DNA from: Odobenus rosmarus divergens
Taxonomy: Eukaryota > Chordata > Mammalia > Carnivora > Odobenidae
Direction of reading: 5' to 3'
NCBI RefSeq assembly: GCF_000321225.1
Contig: NW_004450583.1
Coordinates: forward strand, 2,697,052 to 2,761,051
Length of the DNA stretch: 64,000 bases
Each line of letters begins with the position of its first letter. The first letter of the stretch is position 1. Below are positions 50,091 through 62,830 of the stretch, in pieces. The notes beneath the pieces are model-generated. The model saw nothing but the letters and a program-made list of their open reading frames with translations. It did no database searches and had not been told where the DNA came from. Both the position numbers and the translations under genes were made by a program.

Positions 50091-53000
50091 TGGCATAATG
50101 TATATATGGGACGTAACTTTGTTAATACCCAAAGCCTTTACAACTTCTTGGTACATTTTACTGCAAGCAGAAGTCTCATTGCTTTAAATGAATAAGCCCA
50201 AATTGGAAGTAACTGAGTATAGAACACAGCTGGGTGATAGTACCTATGGTCTCCCACAGAAGCATATAGGACTCCTCATATTTCAGTATTTTAAATTCCT
50301 TTTTGTGTTAGGAAATCATGAGTCACTTGTCTCCTAGAAATGCAATTTCTTTAGAACCTCAGATTGAATCTAGATTCTTCCATTTACTGACTAAGTGACT
50401 TTTGACCGCCATTTCCTAAATTATTGTTTGGATGTGATATTTCTGATGTGTCTGTGAATCAAAATGAGAATATATTGTGCAGAATGTGTAGTTAGTATTC
50501 AGAAATCCCATATTAGGATAAGCACTGGTTGAAACCCTCCCAGGTGGTATGCGGGCTGCCATTTGACCCGGACCTGAGCACAGAGGGAGGGTTCATGCCC
50601 ATTTTCACCTGGGAAACAGCTTCAGACCTGTGCAACTGGACCTGACACCAGAAGACTCCCCTCCTCCTTCATGCTCCAGACTTTCAAGGCAAGATGTTGC
50701 TTTGATCTTGGGCCCTCTGCAAAAAGTCTCCCTTGGCAAGTGAACCTGTGACATCTGGACTCAGCAATGGCAACTTTCTGGAGACAACACTGAGAAAAAA
50801 TATAAATGTTAAGTACTCTAGAGAAGACTTGATGAGGGAAGCCGGGTATATGCTAGAATCCAGCTGAAGAAAGTTGAAACTGTGCCAGATAGCTTCGCAT
50901 TTTAGAAATGGAGGGGAAAATGTCACCTTTAGGAGCATCCCTGAAAGTATCTCTACTGCCCGGGTCTTTGTGAGTCAGGGACACCAAGTTCCTGCTGCTG
51001 ATTGCCTCTGTTTCATTTTCTATGCAAGAATGCGACAAATTCTATCTTAGAGCTCCCAACCAGGCAAGGCAGGGCTGTGTTTGTCCTTGCTGACCCAGGA
51101 GACCAAGAAACCAATTAAAACTCCTTCCTGTCTTTTATCCTCTGGTGGTGGTATCAACGTAGTGATGAAGTTCTGGTCCAGAGCATCCACGGAGTAGGGG
51201 CTAGTGATTTCTGACTAGTGTGGATTTGGGGGAGACCACTTAACTTAGTCCAGGTGATCTTTTAGCAGGTACTTGAAAGACCTGAAGAAGGGGGGTAGCT
51301 TCTGCCACTCAAAATACCCTAAAAGAGGCAGGCTCCTTTCCTTGAGTTCATTGACACATGATGGCTGAAGCTTCTTGAGGACTATAGACCTTTTGCCCAG
51401 GAAACTTCCATCACCAAGACATTTGGATGAGTCCACATTTCCACAACCTCCAGCTCAGGGGCAGATCCAGATTTTGTTGAGTATGAAACTTACATAATTT
51501 GGGGATACCCTCCTAAAGGCAAAGACTACTTTATTATGAATGCAAAAGTAGACTTGAAGATGAATGTTTATTTGGAATTTATTTGGAGTTGACAACACAA
51601 ATATAAAAATATTTGGAAAAGTAACAATTTTTTTTATACTGGACATGCTTATATAAAAATATTTTTCCTGTTTTTCTGCCAATTCTTTTATAACTTTATT
51701 ATGTAATTATATAAATTATACACTATGCACACACACACACACTTTAGTGGAGAGAGACAGTGATCTTAACTGACGGCAGTTTAACCTACCTTTGCAAAGT
51801 TTACAAAAACATATGACCCTGTGACTGTATTATCCCTGCAAGGGCCCTGTGTAAGCAAGGAGCCCTCACACATGAGGTTTATTAGCTCCCTGATAAGTTT
51901 ACATATGAAGCCTGCTTCCCTGGACAGTGGCATGTGATGTTGCCCATCACTGCTCATTTAATGTTGAGAAATAACTGGGATTTCAATCCAGCTCAGTTGC
52001 CCCGGATTTCCTCAACTTAAAAATCTTGCCAGTTTTGAGTTCCATTCCTTCACATTCCCACCTTCATACAGTAGATGAAAAATAACCAAAGTTTAAGGAG
52101 TTTGTCCCTACAAGAGCAGTAGGTTTTGGTTGGACTTCTTCATCCACAGTAGAAAGGGCTTCCCCTAGGTTCTCTAGGGCCATTGTCTACATAAATAATT
52201 TGAATCACCCCAGGTCAATACGTCAGCACCATTTTGGCAGCCCACTGTCTCACAGTCCCTTGGAAGAAACACTGTGCCAGCCAGTGGGAGTGATCAGCTT
52301 GTCTGGCTGCCCCCCGGGCACTAGGGCCTGGACAGCCTGATAGGCATGAGTCCTGCTGCTCCTTGGAACATCTGATGGATCCCCTGTGAGGGGTGGAGGT
52401 TTGGAGCAAACCCTGAAGGGGAGAAACCAGGACTGGGACTGAGGCCCGATGCAGGTCCAAGTCCAGGCATGGGGTTCCCCAGTTGAATGACACTTTGGTC
52501 CCTGGTGATTCCTGGATACCAGACAGAGACTTAAGACATTTTGAGGAAGTCACTCCAAAGCATAGGGCCCCATGAGGTGCCTTTGCCAAAGTCTAAGGGC
52601 AGCGCTAACAGCCACCCTTTTTCTAACGTAGCAATGACTGAGAAGCATACAGAGTTAGAACCTGCTGGAAAAGCCAAGTTTTCCCTGAAATTGTTCATTT
52701 TCATTTTAATTGGTTTTATTTAAATGATTTTCTTAAAGAGTTTGATGATTGAACTGTATTTTAAACAGTAGTAAGTATGTTTTGCCTTTGGTGATGAAAT
52801 GCTTTATTGTTTTGACTCCTGGCCTCTCACCCATGTGTCCTTCCAACCTTCCCAGCCCGGTAGCACCTTCTCTCCTGTCTTCTCCATGTCCTCCTGTTTC
52901 TAGCCTCCTCGCTCCAGTGGTCCACTGTGGTTATTCCTGGATGTTATTTGTTCAAGATCTGGAGGACTGATAACTTCCATGTCCGTTGTCCGGCCTTGTT

Positions 53001-54666
53001 TAGGAAATGGGAAAGGTGTTGGCAAATTGAAGCCCTTGGTGGATGAGCAGCTCTGATCCCCTTGCACTGCTGTTTCCCTCTTTTGCTGACGCTGTCCCTC
53101 TCCTTGTCTCTGTCTCACTCCCACAGGATAGCGCTTGTTCTCGCATAGGATGTTCTCAGAGCCTGTTTATAAAGAAGGCTCAACAGAACTTAGTTTGGAG
53201 AATATAAGATTTAAGGAAGACGTGTGAGTTTCATCTATCTGAAGGGTCGTCATGTGGAAGAGAAGAATGCCTTATTCTTTGAGACCCCAAGCTGTTAAAC
53301 TGGGTCAGTGGGAAGGAATTTGTGGAAAGCTCAGTCCCAGGGGAAAGTCTCTTTCTTGTGGTTGTCTGTGATAGAATGAGCTACTTTTTGGTGACCCCTA
53401 AGCACATACATTAGGGAATGGATTCTGACATTGTTTGGATTTGGTGTTCAACTGACAAGTTAAAATGAAATGTAAGGAAATGGGGGTAACATACCATGGT
53501 TAGATAACATCCTGATAGAGTAAGGGCATGCCTTTTCTTTGGTTTTACCTTCCTCTCCTAAGCCAAGTAGACCTCACTCCTAAACAATAAAGCAAACACT
53601 GTATTCCGAGTGTTTGACTCTTATATGCAGCATTCACTCTTATATGCTTAGCCCCTTTTTGCTCTGCTGTTACTCCCTGGCAAAGATCCAATTCCATCTG
53701 CTGATATTGGCTGACACCTCTCTTCCATAAGTTTCTGGTAGTCATGGCCTCCGCTCATGGTCTGTCTAGTCATCACCTTGCCTAGGGCTTAGTTCTTCTG
53801 CATGTAGCTCAAGCCAGGAGTCCATATGTATTGATGTGACAGCTAGGTTGTCATTAAGTCCTTATCAATACCTATAACTGAATCTATGATTCTTGACTTA
53901 TTTGGTTTGGGGGGGGGTCTCAATGTTTGAAGGCAAACATCGACCAGTGGATCCCACTGAGGGAATGAATCATGGCATAATCTCCCCACCATGCCCTTCC
54001 TTGGAATTTTCTCTTTCATTCTCTCCTTCATAGAATATTAGTTTCACAACAGATTCTCATCCCCAAATATATTTTGACCTGCCTGGCTTGACTAAATAAC
54101 TTACTCCATTTGTCTTCTCCTAGCTTTGTTTTCCTTTTCCCCTAATTCAGTACTTTATTGTCACCAGTGAGGCTACTGAGCAATGCTTAGCTCCACCCCA
54201 GGTCCTTAGATCATAACAGGATGCCAATCCCTGCTTGCATCCATGCCATTCCTGTATGTTTTAATGATAAATTACCTCCTAAAGGAGAAGAGGGGAATCT
54301 ATTTTTTAATGAGGGCATTGTAAATAATTTCTTGCTTTCATAACTAAAAAAAAAAACAAACCAGTTTTATGGATTTACAAATACCCCATGGAAAGAACCA
54401 TATAGGAAAAAAAAAAAGTGTGACAAACACTTAAGTTCATTCTCTCTCAAGTGATTTGGATTCAGTCTTACCTGCCCAGAGAAGAGTTGGGCTGTGTCCC
54501 CAGCAGGAGTGAAAAACTAGCCATGCCAGATACCTCACAGCTAAGTGGATTTCAACCCTCCCGCATGTCACCTCCTGGGAGCAGACTGGACTTGTCAGGT
54601 GTTGTGCTGTGCCTGCCAGTTACAGTCTATGTTCCTTACAAGGCCTTTTGTCTCCCTGGACCCAAA

Positions 54667-54683
54667 TCCTTAACCTTTGTCAC
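54667..54683 (+). other. U12 branch site and AC 3' splice site
   Basis: TCCTTAAC at 54667-54674 matches the U12 branch-site consensus, with the presumed branch adenine at 54673. The intron ends with AC at 54682-54683, ten bases downstream, inside the tight spacing known for U12 introns. The tract between is short (CTTTGTCAC) and there is no long polypyrimidine run, which is also typical of this class. Confidence 0.93.
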
Positions 54684-54823
54684 ATCACTGACTTGGAGTG
54701 TCTTCTTGATCACCTGGCAGAAGTGACACCAGCTTTGGAGTACCTCAGCCTGCTGGGTAATGTGGCCTGTCCCAACGAGCTGGTCAGCTTAGAAAAGGAT
54801 GAGGAAGACTACAAGAGATACAG
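54684..54823 (+). CDS. LRMDA: LRMDA internal coding exon (last leucine-rich repeat)
   Basis: This 140 bp exon encodes [14 protein letters not shown], then [19 protein letters not shown] and a charged end, [10 protein letters not shown], plus two bases of the next codon (phase 2 end). ITDL completes the repeat whose NKNQ half ends the previous exon, and [10 protein letters not shown] is the next repeat. The acidic and basic tail leads into the LRR-capping region, whose next exon is not in this window. The left edge is an AC dinucleotide ten bases after a U12 branch site. The right edge is CAG followed by GTGAGT, a strong ordinary U2 donor. No stops or frameshifts occur. Joined to the previous exon, the reading frame and repeat periodicity are continuous. 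Confidence 0.95.
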
Positions 54824-54829
54824 GTGAGT
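54824..54829 (+). other. U2-type 5' splice site
   Basis: GTGAGT follows CAG at the end of the second exon. This is a near-consensus major-spliceosome donor, so the following intron is of the ordinary class. Confidence 0.92.
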
Positions 54830-55037
54830 ACTGAGGGGTTGGAACGCGGTGGGAAAGGGAAAAAGAACATCTTTTGGGGGGATGATATTATGGGATGCAT
54901 AGTAGGTGTTTGGTAAGTATCAGTGGACTTCCCGTGATAATACTAAACTTTAACTTTTTGGTAACCGATAGCCATGGTTTCCCTTCATCAAGGTTACAGG
55001 AACCAAGAAACATGAAAAGCTGCTAGGCGGTCTAGGG

Positions 55038-55462
55038 CAGGGATTGACCAACTTTTTTTGTAAACAGCTTGGTAATCAATATTTTCAGGCTTTGAAGGTC
55101 ATCTGGTCTATGTCACATTCAACTCTGCTGTTACAGTGCAGAAGTAGCCATAAACAATTTGTAAATGAATAAGCATGGCTATGTTTGTTTTTTTAAAGAT
55201 TTTATTTATTTATTTGACAGAGAGAGAGAGAGAGAGAGAGCCGGCTGAGGGGCAGGCAGAGAGAGAAGCAGACTCCCTGTTGTGCAGAGAGCCCGACGTG
55301 GGGCTCGATCCCAGGACCCTGATATCATGACCTGAGCTGAAGGCAGACGCTTAACCAACTGAGCCACCCGGGCGCCCCAGCTGTGGTTCAGTAAAACTTT
55401 ACTTACAAAAACAAGGAGCAGGCCACATTTGACCCATGGCCTATATTTTGTTTATCCCTACT
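55038..55462. repeat. hAT-Charlie-like element split by a Can-SINE
   Basis: CAGGGATTGACCAACTTTTT and 'GGCTTTGAAGGTCATCTGGT' lie before the SINE. 'GTTCAGTAAAACTTTACTTA' and 'CATTTGACCCATGGCC' lie after it. Confidence 0.82.
55189..55378 (-). mobile_element. Can-SINE inserted in an hAT element
   Basis: TTTTTTTAAAGATTTTATTT tail, an expanded GA run, and GAGCCACCCGGGCGCCCC head, reverse complement. Both halves of an hAT-Charlie-like repeat flank it. Confidence 0.94.
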
Positions 55463-56707
55463 CTGTGTTGTAAGATTCTCCTGTGGTCAGCCTCAGAGTT
55501 GCCTTTTAGAGAGCACTTCCCACTAAAGTTAGGGAGCTTATGTAGGATCCCGAGAGGAAGTCCCTGAAGGTCTGTAACTTTGTTCCCTAAAGCTATGCCT
55601 CGCTGTCCACCACCCGCATGCTTTGATGGGCTCTAAGGAGAAATGCTTTTCTTCCCCTTCTCTGCTACTAAACCATCTGCTTTGAAATATCTGACCCAAA
55701 CTCACCTCTCTTAGGGAGTCTCCTTCATCTTACCCATTTTACTAAACTCATTTTATATTTTCTTTCTTCATTTTGAATTCTGTGTGCCCTCATTCTTGAT
55801 TTTTGTTTTGCATATATTTTTAGGTGATCTTTTCAGGGGCGTAACCTCTCTCTTCCTTCTGATATAAGCTCTCATTAATATCCTACCTGAATCAGTGTGG
55901 GAAGGGGAGAGGAAAGAAGGGTGGAAATGTAAGGCAGGTAAGGCCACTGGACAATAAATTTGGAAGGATTGGGGAAAGAAGATAATTGTTTGAAAGAAAC
56001 TGGTTCTCTTGGGACTCCTGTGAAAATTTGTGGTGACCCATGGAGGAATGAAGTCAGGAGAGTTCATGTTGTATAAAAGCAAAGCTGTTAGAAGTACTGA
56101 AGGCTATTGAACATTGTATCTTTTTAAAATACATACGCATAGACACATAAAGCTACATCAGGAATTCTGTTATGTTTCCTTCTTGGGAAGCATTGTGTAC
56201 CTTTAACCTCATTTTCTAGATTTCTTGGTTAATGTTGTAGTGGTCTGAGACTATTTTTAAACCATCTTAGAATAAAACTCTAACCCTACTTTTAGAAAAA
56301 TGTAGTAAGTCTTTCTCCAGTATGAAGATTTTCATTTGGATGTGATCCTGTAGGTTTGAATGTCAATTCTGTTAGGAGAAATATGATTAATATCCAGCAG
56401 GTGAAGAATTACACATTTCTAAATCAACCCTGTAAGTTGCTTAATCACTTAGAACTTAATTTGCTTCTTTAACACTCTTATCAACTCTGAAGCATTTAAC
56501 AGCCTGATTTCCGATATGAAGGGGTCTCTTAAAACATATTTTATCTTCTTGCAGCAATTTACAAGATGTGTCTTGAAACTGTCAAACAAGTCCAAGAAAG
56601 TTCTTTCAGTCAACATTTTTAGTAAGCCAAGCGCGATTTAGGAAATCCTGATTTGTTTTCTGACTTTTTTCTTAAGATTTCTGTGTTTAATTCTTTTTAA
56701 AAAAGAG

Positions 56708-56898
56708 TTATTTATTTTAACAGAGAGAGCACACACAAGCAGGGAGAGGGGCAGAGAGAGAGGGAGAGAGAGAATCTCAAGCAGACTCCCCACTTAGTGG
56801 GGAGCCTGACGCAAGGCTTGATCCCTTGACCCTGATATCACGACCTGAGCTGAAATCAAGAGTCGGACACTTAACTGACTGAACCACCCAGGCGCCCC
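56708..56898 (-). mobile_element. Can-SINE with target-site duplication
   Basis: TTATTTATTTTAACAGAGAG tail side and GAACCACCCAGGCGCCCC head side. TGTGTTTAATTCTTT flanks it on both sides (starting 56692 and 56900). Confidence 0.94.
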
Positions 56899-59800
56899 AT
56901 GTGTTTAATTCTTTAAAATAGCTCAATAAATTTTATGTATGTATGTATATGCCTGCCCATGTCCTATATATATATGTGTTTTTATGTATGTGTGTGTTTA
57001 CACACACATTGACACATATGTTCATTCATTCATTCGTGGAGCTGTATGTAAGCCAAACTGTAGGCACATTTTTGTTGTCTTTGTTTTCCTAGAATGAGAG
57101 AAGTGGAATGATGAAAATCTTCAATTGCATCATATTTTATTCAGTCTCAAATAGAAGACTTATAAGGTTGCAAAAGGAAAAAAGCTAATACTATCTTTTT
57201 TTGCTATTATAACTGTTCACATCAGTAAAAATACTAAGACCCATCAGGAGATCTGAGGTGGGGCCCAGCTTTAAAATGGGGAGGATAGTCTGGATCAGTG
57301 ACCCTTCACCAAGGCTGAACTTCTGAATCATCCGAAGCATTTTGATTAACTTAGTGGCAAATGCAACAAAAAAGTCAGTAGGTAATTTGGATGCTCACTT
57401 GACTATTGGACTAAGTAGTGTTGAAAATTTCTGTTGGCTGTAGCATTCTGAGATACTCTGCTTCCACGCTGTTACAGTTCTTCCTTTACTATCTCGTGCC
57501 ATTTTATGTACTCCATCTTGTATATCTCTCTCACTACTTTATATATGTCGATATCCAGAGAATGGCTTCCAGTAGGTAAGGCTGTGTCTTCTTGCTCTTT
57601 GAAGACTCTTCAATATCTAAAGTGACAGTGGCCTTGGAATAGGGGTCAGATAAGTGTTCACTGAAGGCAGCTTGAAAATTGCTTTCTTCTGAGAAGCTGA
57701 GTGCTTAGAGAGAGATGTATGGCCCTCTGGGCATCTCAGATGCCCACTTTCTATTTGGAATCCAATCCATTTGATGTCCACAAACACGGTTAACAAGCAA
57801 GGGACTATCCTTCAGACTCAATCCAAGTGCTGGTCATTGGGTCCTGATCCTTCAGGGAGGGTTTGGTTCTAGAGGAGTGATTTATCTCATGGGCTGGTGC
57901 TGGTGCCCACTAAGCCTGACCTCACTACTCCAGATCTGTTGGGGTTGAGGGATAGGCCTGGGAAGGTTGTTTGTTCATGCACATATGGCAAAGCTGCCGT
58001 GAGGAGCTGGATCCTAAGGGCCACACACAGCTGAAATCACATCTAGTCAAAATTACCCTAGAAAATCCATAAGTCACCCACAACAATGGGAAGATGCTCA
58101 TGCTCTGAGAGAAATAAGAACTAAGAACACTGGAAGGAACATTAAATGTGTGCCCATCCAGTTACACGTTCACTGCACGGCTTATGACGGTTGAGTGGAA
58201 TGGTAGCCTATTCTCTAGCAATTCTAAATTTTTTATTTGTTTTATTTTTTATTTTTTATTTCTTTTTGATGGGCACTCTCACCCTTATATTTGAATGAGA
58301 TAAATGTATCTATAATGTAGTTCTGTTCTCTGGTCTGTAAGCAGCTCTGCTTTGTTCATCTTGGAGTTTGTGCTTCGTTTGCCCGTAAGAAATTTTACGG
58401 TTTTACAATAAGACTTTTGAATCCAGAGTTCTAGTGTTTGGGTTTCTACAAAGCAATGCAGCCACCTTCTTTTTTTTTCCTTTTGGTAAAATATTTTCCT
58501 GGCCCTCCATCCACAAAGCATGAGGTCTGCCTTCCTCCTAGCTGTTACCCGGAGCCTGATAGTAGGGCCTCTATGTAAATTTATGTGACGTTTTCACTAG
58601 AAAATTGCTTAAAAAATGAATGCTATTTCTACAGTTTACTGTTTTTCACTTTAAGTACATTTTCTGACAATATGTCTTCTATTAATCATTTAAGCAATAG
58701 TAGGAGCCTTAAAGGAGTGTATTCAGAAGCAAGAACCCATGGCTCATTTAGTGCTGTCTGAAAAAATTTCTTATTGATTGGCATCCTCTGTGGTTATGTG
58801 ATGTAATATTTATAATGTGTCACCCAGCCATACATCAAAACAAGTACGTCTGTTTCATTTCTATGGGAGGTGTTGATTTCAGAGAGGTCAGCCCACTTTT
58901 AGGTCACGTGGCCAACCACTGGAGCAGAAGTGGGAAGTGACTAGATTTATGGAGTTATTGGAAATGGCTTCATAGATGCTTCACTTTCTGCTGATGCCTT
59001 CTTCCCATCCCCCAAGTCAACCTTCTTCCTTCCTTCCTTACCCCCTGTGCACACAGTTGGGTTTTCCTGGCACGTATCCCTGTAGTAAAACGGGCTCATT
59101 AAATCTGTATGTGAGCATGAACATACTACTGAGTTGTTGAGCGGTGCCCTGGTCCTGCTGGGGCAGGAGCGAACCAGGCTTGGATTTTTTCTTTGCCATT
59201 CATCATGGTTCATGGCTGAGAAATGTCCATTGCCATGTTATTGTAGGAGCTTAAACCTGCCCATGCTTTTCTGTGTGTACACACCATGCAACGATTTTGG
59301 GATGAATGTTGAATGAAGGTGAATGTGATAACAAGCAGCCTTCAGGATTTGGGTGGGAAGAGAGTGGTGTGGCAGGGCTTGGTTGGCTTGGGAGGCCACC
59401 ATCCTGCTAAGAAACCACTTGGGGCCTCCTGTGGACTTCAACACTAGCCAAACAATGAGTCAAGTGTGGGAGACCTGGGTGCCCAGAATGGTCTGCTTCT
59501 TGTCTTCCTTCGCAATTCTTTTCTTTCTTCTTCCTGCAGGAAAGACAACAGAATGAAAGTCAACAATACGCAAAGAGCTAGACCTGGCTTGTCAAATAAG
59601 AGATTTGGTCTCATATCTCTCAGCTGTACTTCTGTCATGAAACCCTTTGCCATTCACCCCCTCCTGCCACTCCAGTCGCTTCTTGGCCTCTCCTTCTTCC
59701 CACCTCCTCAGTAGGCCCCTCTGTATTTCTTACAACTTTAAATTATTTAAAACCTGACACCCTTTCTTTGTTCCCTCACAGAGAGCAGCCCGAGGCCTGC

Positions 59801-60439
59801 CCAGTGTCTGCAGCACTCAGCCAAAGGGAAGGAGGGAGGGACCCTCCGCAGTCTGCTGGCCATCCTGGGCTGCCACCATTTCCCAGCCAAACAGACGCTG
59901 TAAAACTTGTGGCTTACATAACCCAGCTAGCGTTCTCCAGCTAATCTACAATCTGGGCTTTGAAGATCACAAGAAAGCAAAGGTCACGACCCAGAGATCA
60001 AAGTGACAGAAGCCCACAGAGTAATTGCTGGTTGCCCTCTGTAGAGGGCCTTGCTCTGTCCTGTGGGTGTATTGTTTGCACGGAGACTTCAAACATGCTG
60101 CCGGTGAACTGTGAGGAAAATCAGCTGGCCTTTGCCAGTTGTCAGGCATTCATTAATGCTGTAGGTGAGCTCACCTCGGCTCATTAGAGTGAGATCATTG
60201 TCATCTCTTTGAGCATCTGGAGTTATTCCACTCACAGTGTTTGTTCATTACTCTTTGGTCTTTATTGACTTTTTCTCACAGCCTTCCTTTACCTGGAGGT
60301 GTGAGGGGGTGGTTATATAAGGAAATTGGAGTAATAAGAAAGGAGGCTATGGATGTGTTTATTGGAAGTTAACTTTGAGGCACACAGAATTCAAGCAGGC
60401 AAAAGCTTAAGAGAGGCTTAGGCATCAGCGAGCCCATTC

Positions 60440-60545
60440 TCTTCATTGTGCCTATGGAGAAACCGAAGCTCAGGAGGGTGGCGGAGACTGAACCAAGATC
60501 ACACAGCAAAATAAGCCCAGAGTCTGGACCCTTTCCTCTGCCCTG
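60440..60545 (+). repeat. MIR fragment
   Basis: 'GGAGAAACCGAAGCTCAGGA' and 'AAGATCACACAGCAAAATAA' are the MIR core. Confidence 0.75.
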
Positions 60546-61629
60546 TTAGTCCCCAAGCTTTTTGTTATGAAGACCTCTCCTCTGTTTAATTTTCTGCCCC
60601 TTTTGTCTCTTTAATAAGCTTTAGTTTCTTTAATAAGCTACATTTAAGCCATTGCTAACTTTTTAAAATTAGTCAGACATATTTAGCCATTGATGAGTGC
60701 TTTTGATGAGCATGAGGTAACCAGTGTTACCAAACTGGGTTGATGTAATCCAGTCAAAATCAGAGAAGCTTGATGTTTTGTTGGCGTGCTCACTCTATTC
60801 CGTTAGGCTTTGTGAAAGATTGAGAACAGTTCCTGGGTCACCCGCTGCTGACTTCAGGGGCCCCTGGTAGAGCGTCAGTAGCTCGCACCTTGTCTCCCCA
60901 CCACCCTCATGCAGGGGAGCAGTAAGGCAGAAAGAGCCCATGGGGAGGATGGGCATTCTGTGCTGCCATAAACGGGAAGAGGTAGGAGAAAACTCCAGGT
61001 GACCTTGCTTTCTGATTCCCTTAGGATCTGGAAACTTGGTATTTCTTTAGCAGAGTCTCCTCAGAGAAAGAGACGTGGTAGCCAACTCCAGGAGCAGACA
61101 ATGGAGAGCCATTTTGGTGTTTCTGTGATTGTGCGGCATTACTGGGGAGCTGCCAGCCCCCCCTGGGGTAGCAGTTTGAGCAAGAAGAAAGAGCATCCTC
61201 CTCTCCCTTTGAAGTCTAGATGAAAAATGCCAGAGCTCTGGGATTCGGGCAGAGAAAATTGATTTGGGAGCAAAAAACAAACAAACAAAAAAGGCTTTCT
61301 GCTCTTCCTTTCCTCCCCCTGCCAGTTTTAGGTGTCTCCTTAGAGGAGTCCTGTAAGAAAACAGAGCATTGAATATGAAGAGAGAACTTGAAAAGCTCTG
61401 TGTGCGGGTCTCACTTTTCGAGAATCCGCTTTCAGACAGAAACAAATGGGTCTTTACACACCTTCCCAGGATCCCTGATTTCTTCTTGATAACCTCACCT
61501 TCCACTTCACAGCCGAGAGTGCCCCTGACTCCCTGCCCCCAGCCCCAGGGCTTTCGCCCAACCACCTTGGGAAGGTCAGGAAAATTGGAGTTGCCCTCTG
61601 GAGCTACGGACATGAGACTCAGAACTTAG

Positions 61630-62240
61630 ACCGATCTCTTTTCATTAAGCAGTGCCCTGGCTTAACAAGCAGTTTTATAAATCTGAAGCTGTCTCCGGGT
61701 GTCGCAGGATTTATAGATGGGGGTTTCTGCCATAAAGTGGTTTATGATGGCTGCCTTCTGTGTTATTAGTAGCTGTCTCTTCCTTCAACCATTGCTGTTT
61801 GATAATAGCCTTAAAACACCCAGAATTACTTACCTGCAAGCCCCATTCCCGATAGCCCCTGTTGACAGTCTGAATAAGTTTACTGCCCTTTTGTTGTACT
61901 TTACCTTCAAAACAAACTGATTGAACCATCAATAGCTCGTGGAAGCTGACAGAGGCATGTCATCTGGACTAGCCCTTGTGATTGCAGGTTATCTGGGGGA
62001 GTTAACCTTCCCGCATTGTTAACTGAAATGTTTTATGTACTATGCAACTTTAGGATACGGCTGTGATAACCCCAGTAACTAAGTAATACATCACAGTAAA
62101 GAGATTTTGGTGCAACAAATAACCCTGGATTAAATTTACAAGGGTCGAATTGATATTGTAAAAGCCTTCATTCTGTGGCTTTGGGAATACTCGGTTGTAT
62201 TTTTATGGCAAACTTGTATTATACTCGGGATTGAAGCTGC
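61630..62240. promoter_or_regulatory. Long repeat-free candidate enhancer block
   Basis: About 600 bp with no recognisable repeat. It contains CCATAAAG, TTGACAGTC and GCTGACAGAGG (MEIS-like), TTGTGATTGCAGG, GGATTAAAT, and TTAACCTTCCC. It has even base composition and ends before the MER5A at 62.5 kb. Confidence 0.42.
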
Positions 62241-62532
62241 AGCTTTTGACACCCTGACATGACCTAGAACAAAGGGAAATAGATCTCTCAAGACTGGGAT
62301 GGGACAGGCAGGCAGAAAGCCCACTGACTTATCACTTGGCAATAATGTTTGGAGCTAGTTCCAAACCACCCAGGGGCAGGGAGATCAGGTGGATGTGACT
62401 ACCTTCGGAGCGCTGTGTACCACAGACACTGGGGTAGGGCAGACCGTGAGCAGAATTGGGAGGGAGATTCTTCACCTTACCAACCTCATAATTCCAAAAC
62501 TATTATGCATCGTGGTGTTATTTTCACTTGGA

Positions 62533-62695
62533 CAGTGGTTTGCGCACGATCCGTGGCATCAGCCACCCCAAGAACTTATTGCAAATGGACACTCCCGGCC
62601 CTAGGGGATCAGAAATTCTGGGGGTGGGGTCCTGTGATCTGTTTCAACATGCCGTCCAGGGGATGCTGATGCCCTCTTAAGTTTGAGAGTGACTG
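62533..62695 (+). repeat. MER5A, near full length
   Basis: CAGTGGTTTGCG at the start, GAAATTCTGGGGGTGGGGTC in the middle, and GATGCTGATGCCCTC then AAGTTTGAGAGTGACTG at the end give both terminal regions of this hAT miniature element. Confidence 0.87.
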
Positions 62696-62830
62696 TGCTG
62701 GAATATAAGCTGCTTGAGAGCAGGGGCCTTGTCTGTTTCACACCTCACCTTATTCTTGGCACCTGGCATGGTTTGTGACAGGTGGTAGCAGCTCGCTAAT
62801 TATTGATTGTGTGAGTGAATGTATGAAGCC
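62696..62830 (+). repeat. L2 3' end
   Basis: 'ATATAAGCTGCTTGAGAGCA', 'GGGGCCTTGTCTGTTTCACA' and 'CTTGGCACCTGGCATGG' are the L2 3' terminus, directly abutting MER5A. Confidence 0.8.

Noticed and set aside
57295..57400. MER5B-like fragment
   Set aside because: Only a few words (GGCTGAACTTCTGAATCATC) resemble the family; too short and diverged to support.
59760..60170. Possible exon after CCCTCACAG at 59780
   Set aside because: An acceptor-like site is present, but the sequence matches no LRMDA segment and no clear donor follows.
61047..61613. 188-codon minus-strand open frame
   Set aside because: Low-complexity composition, no domain, no promoter or splice evidence; chance frame.
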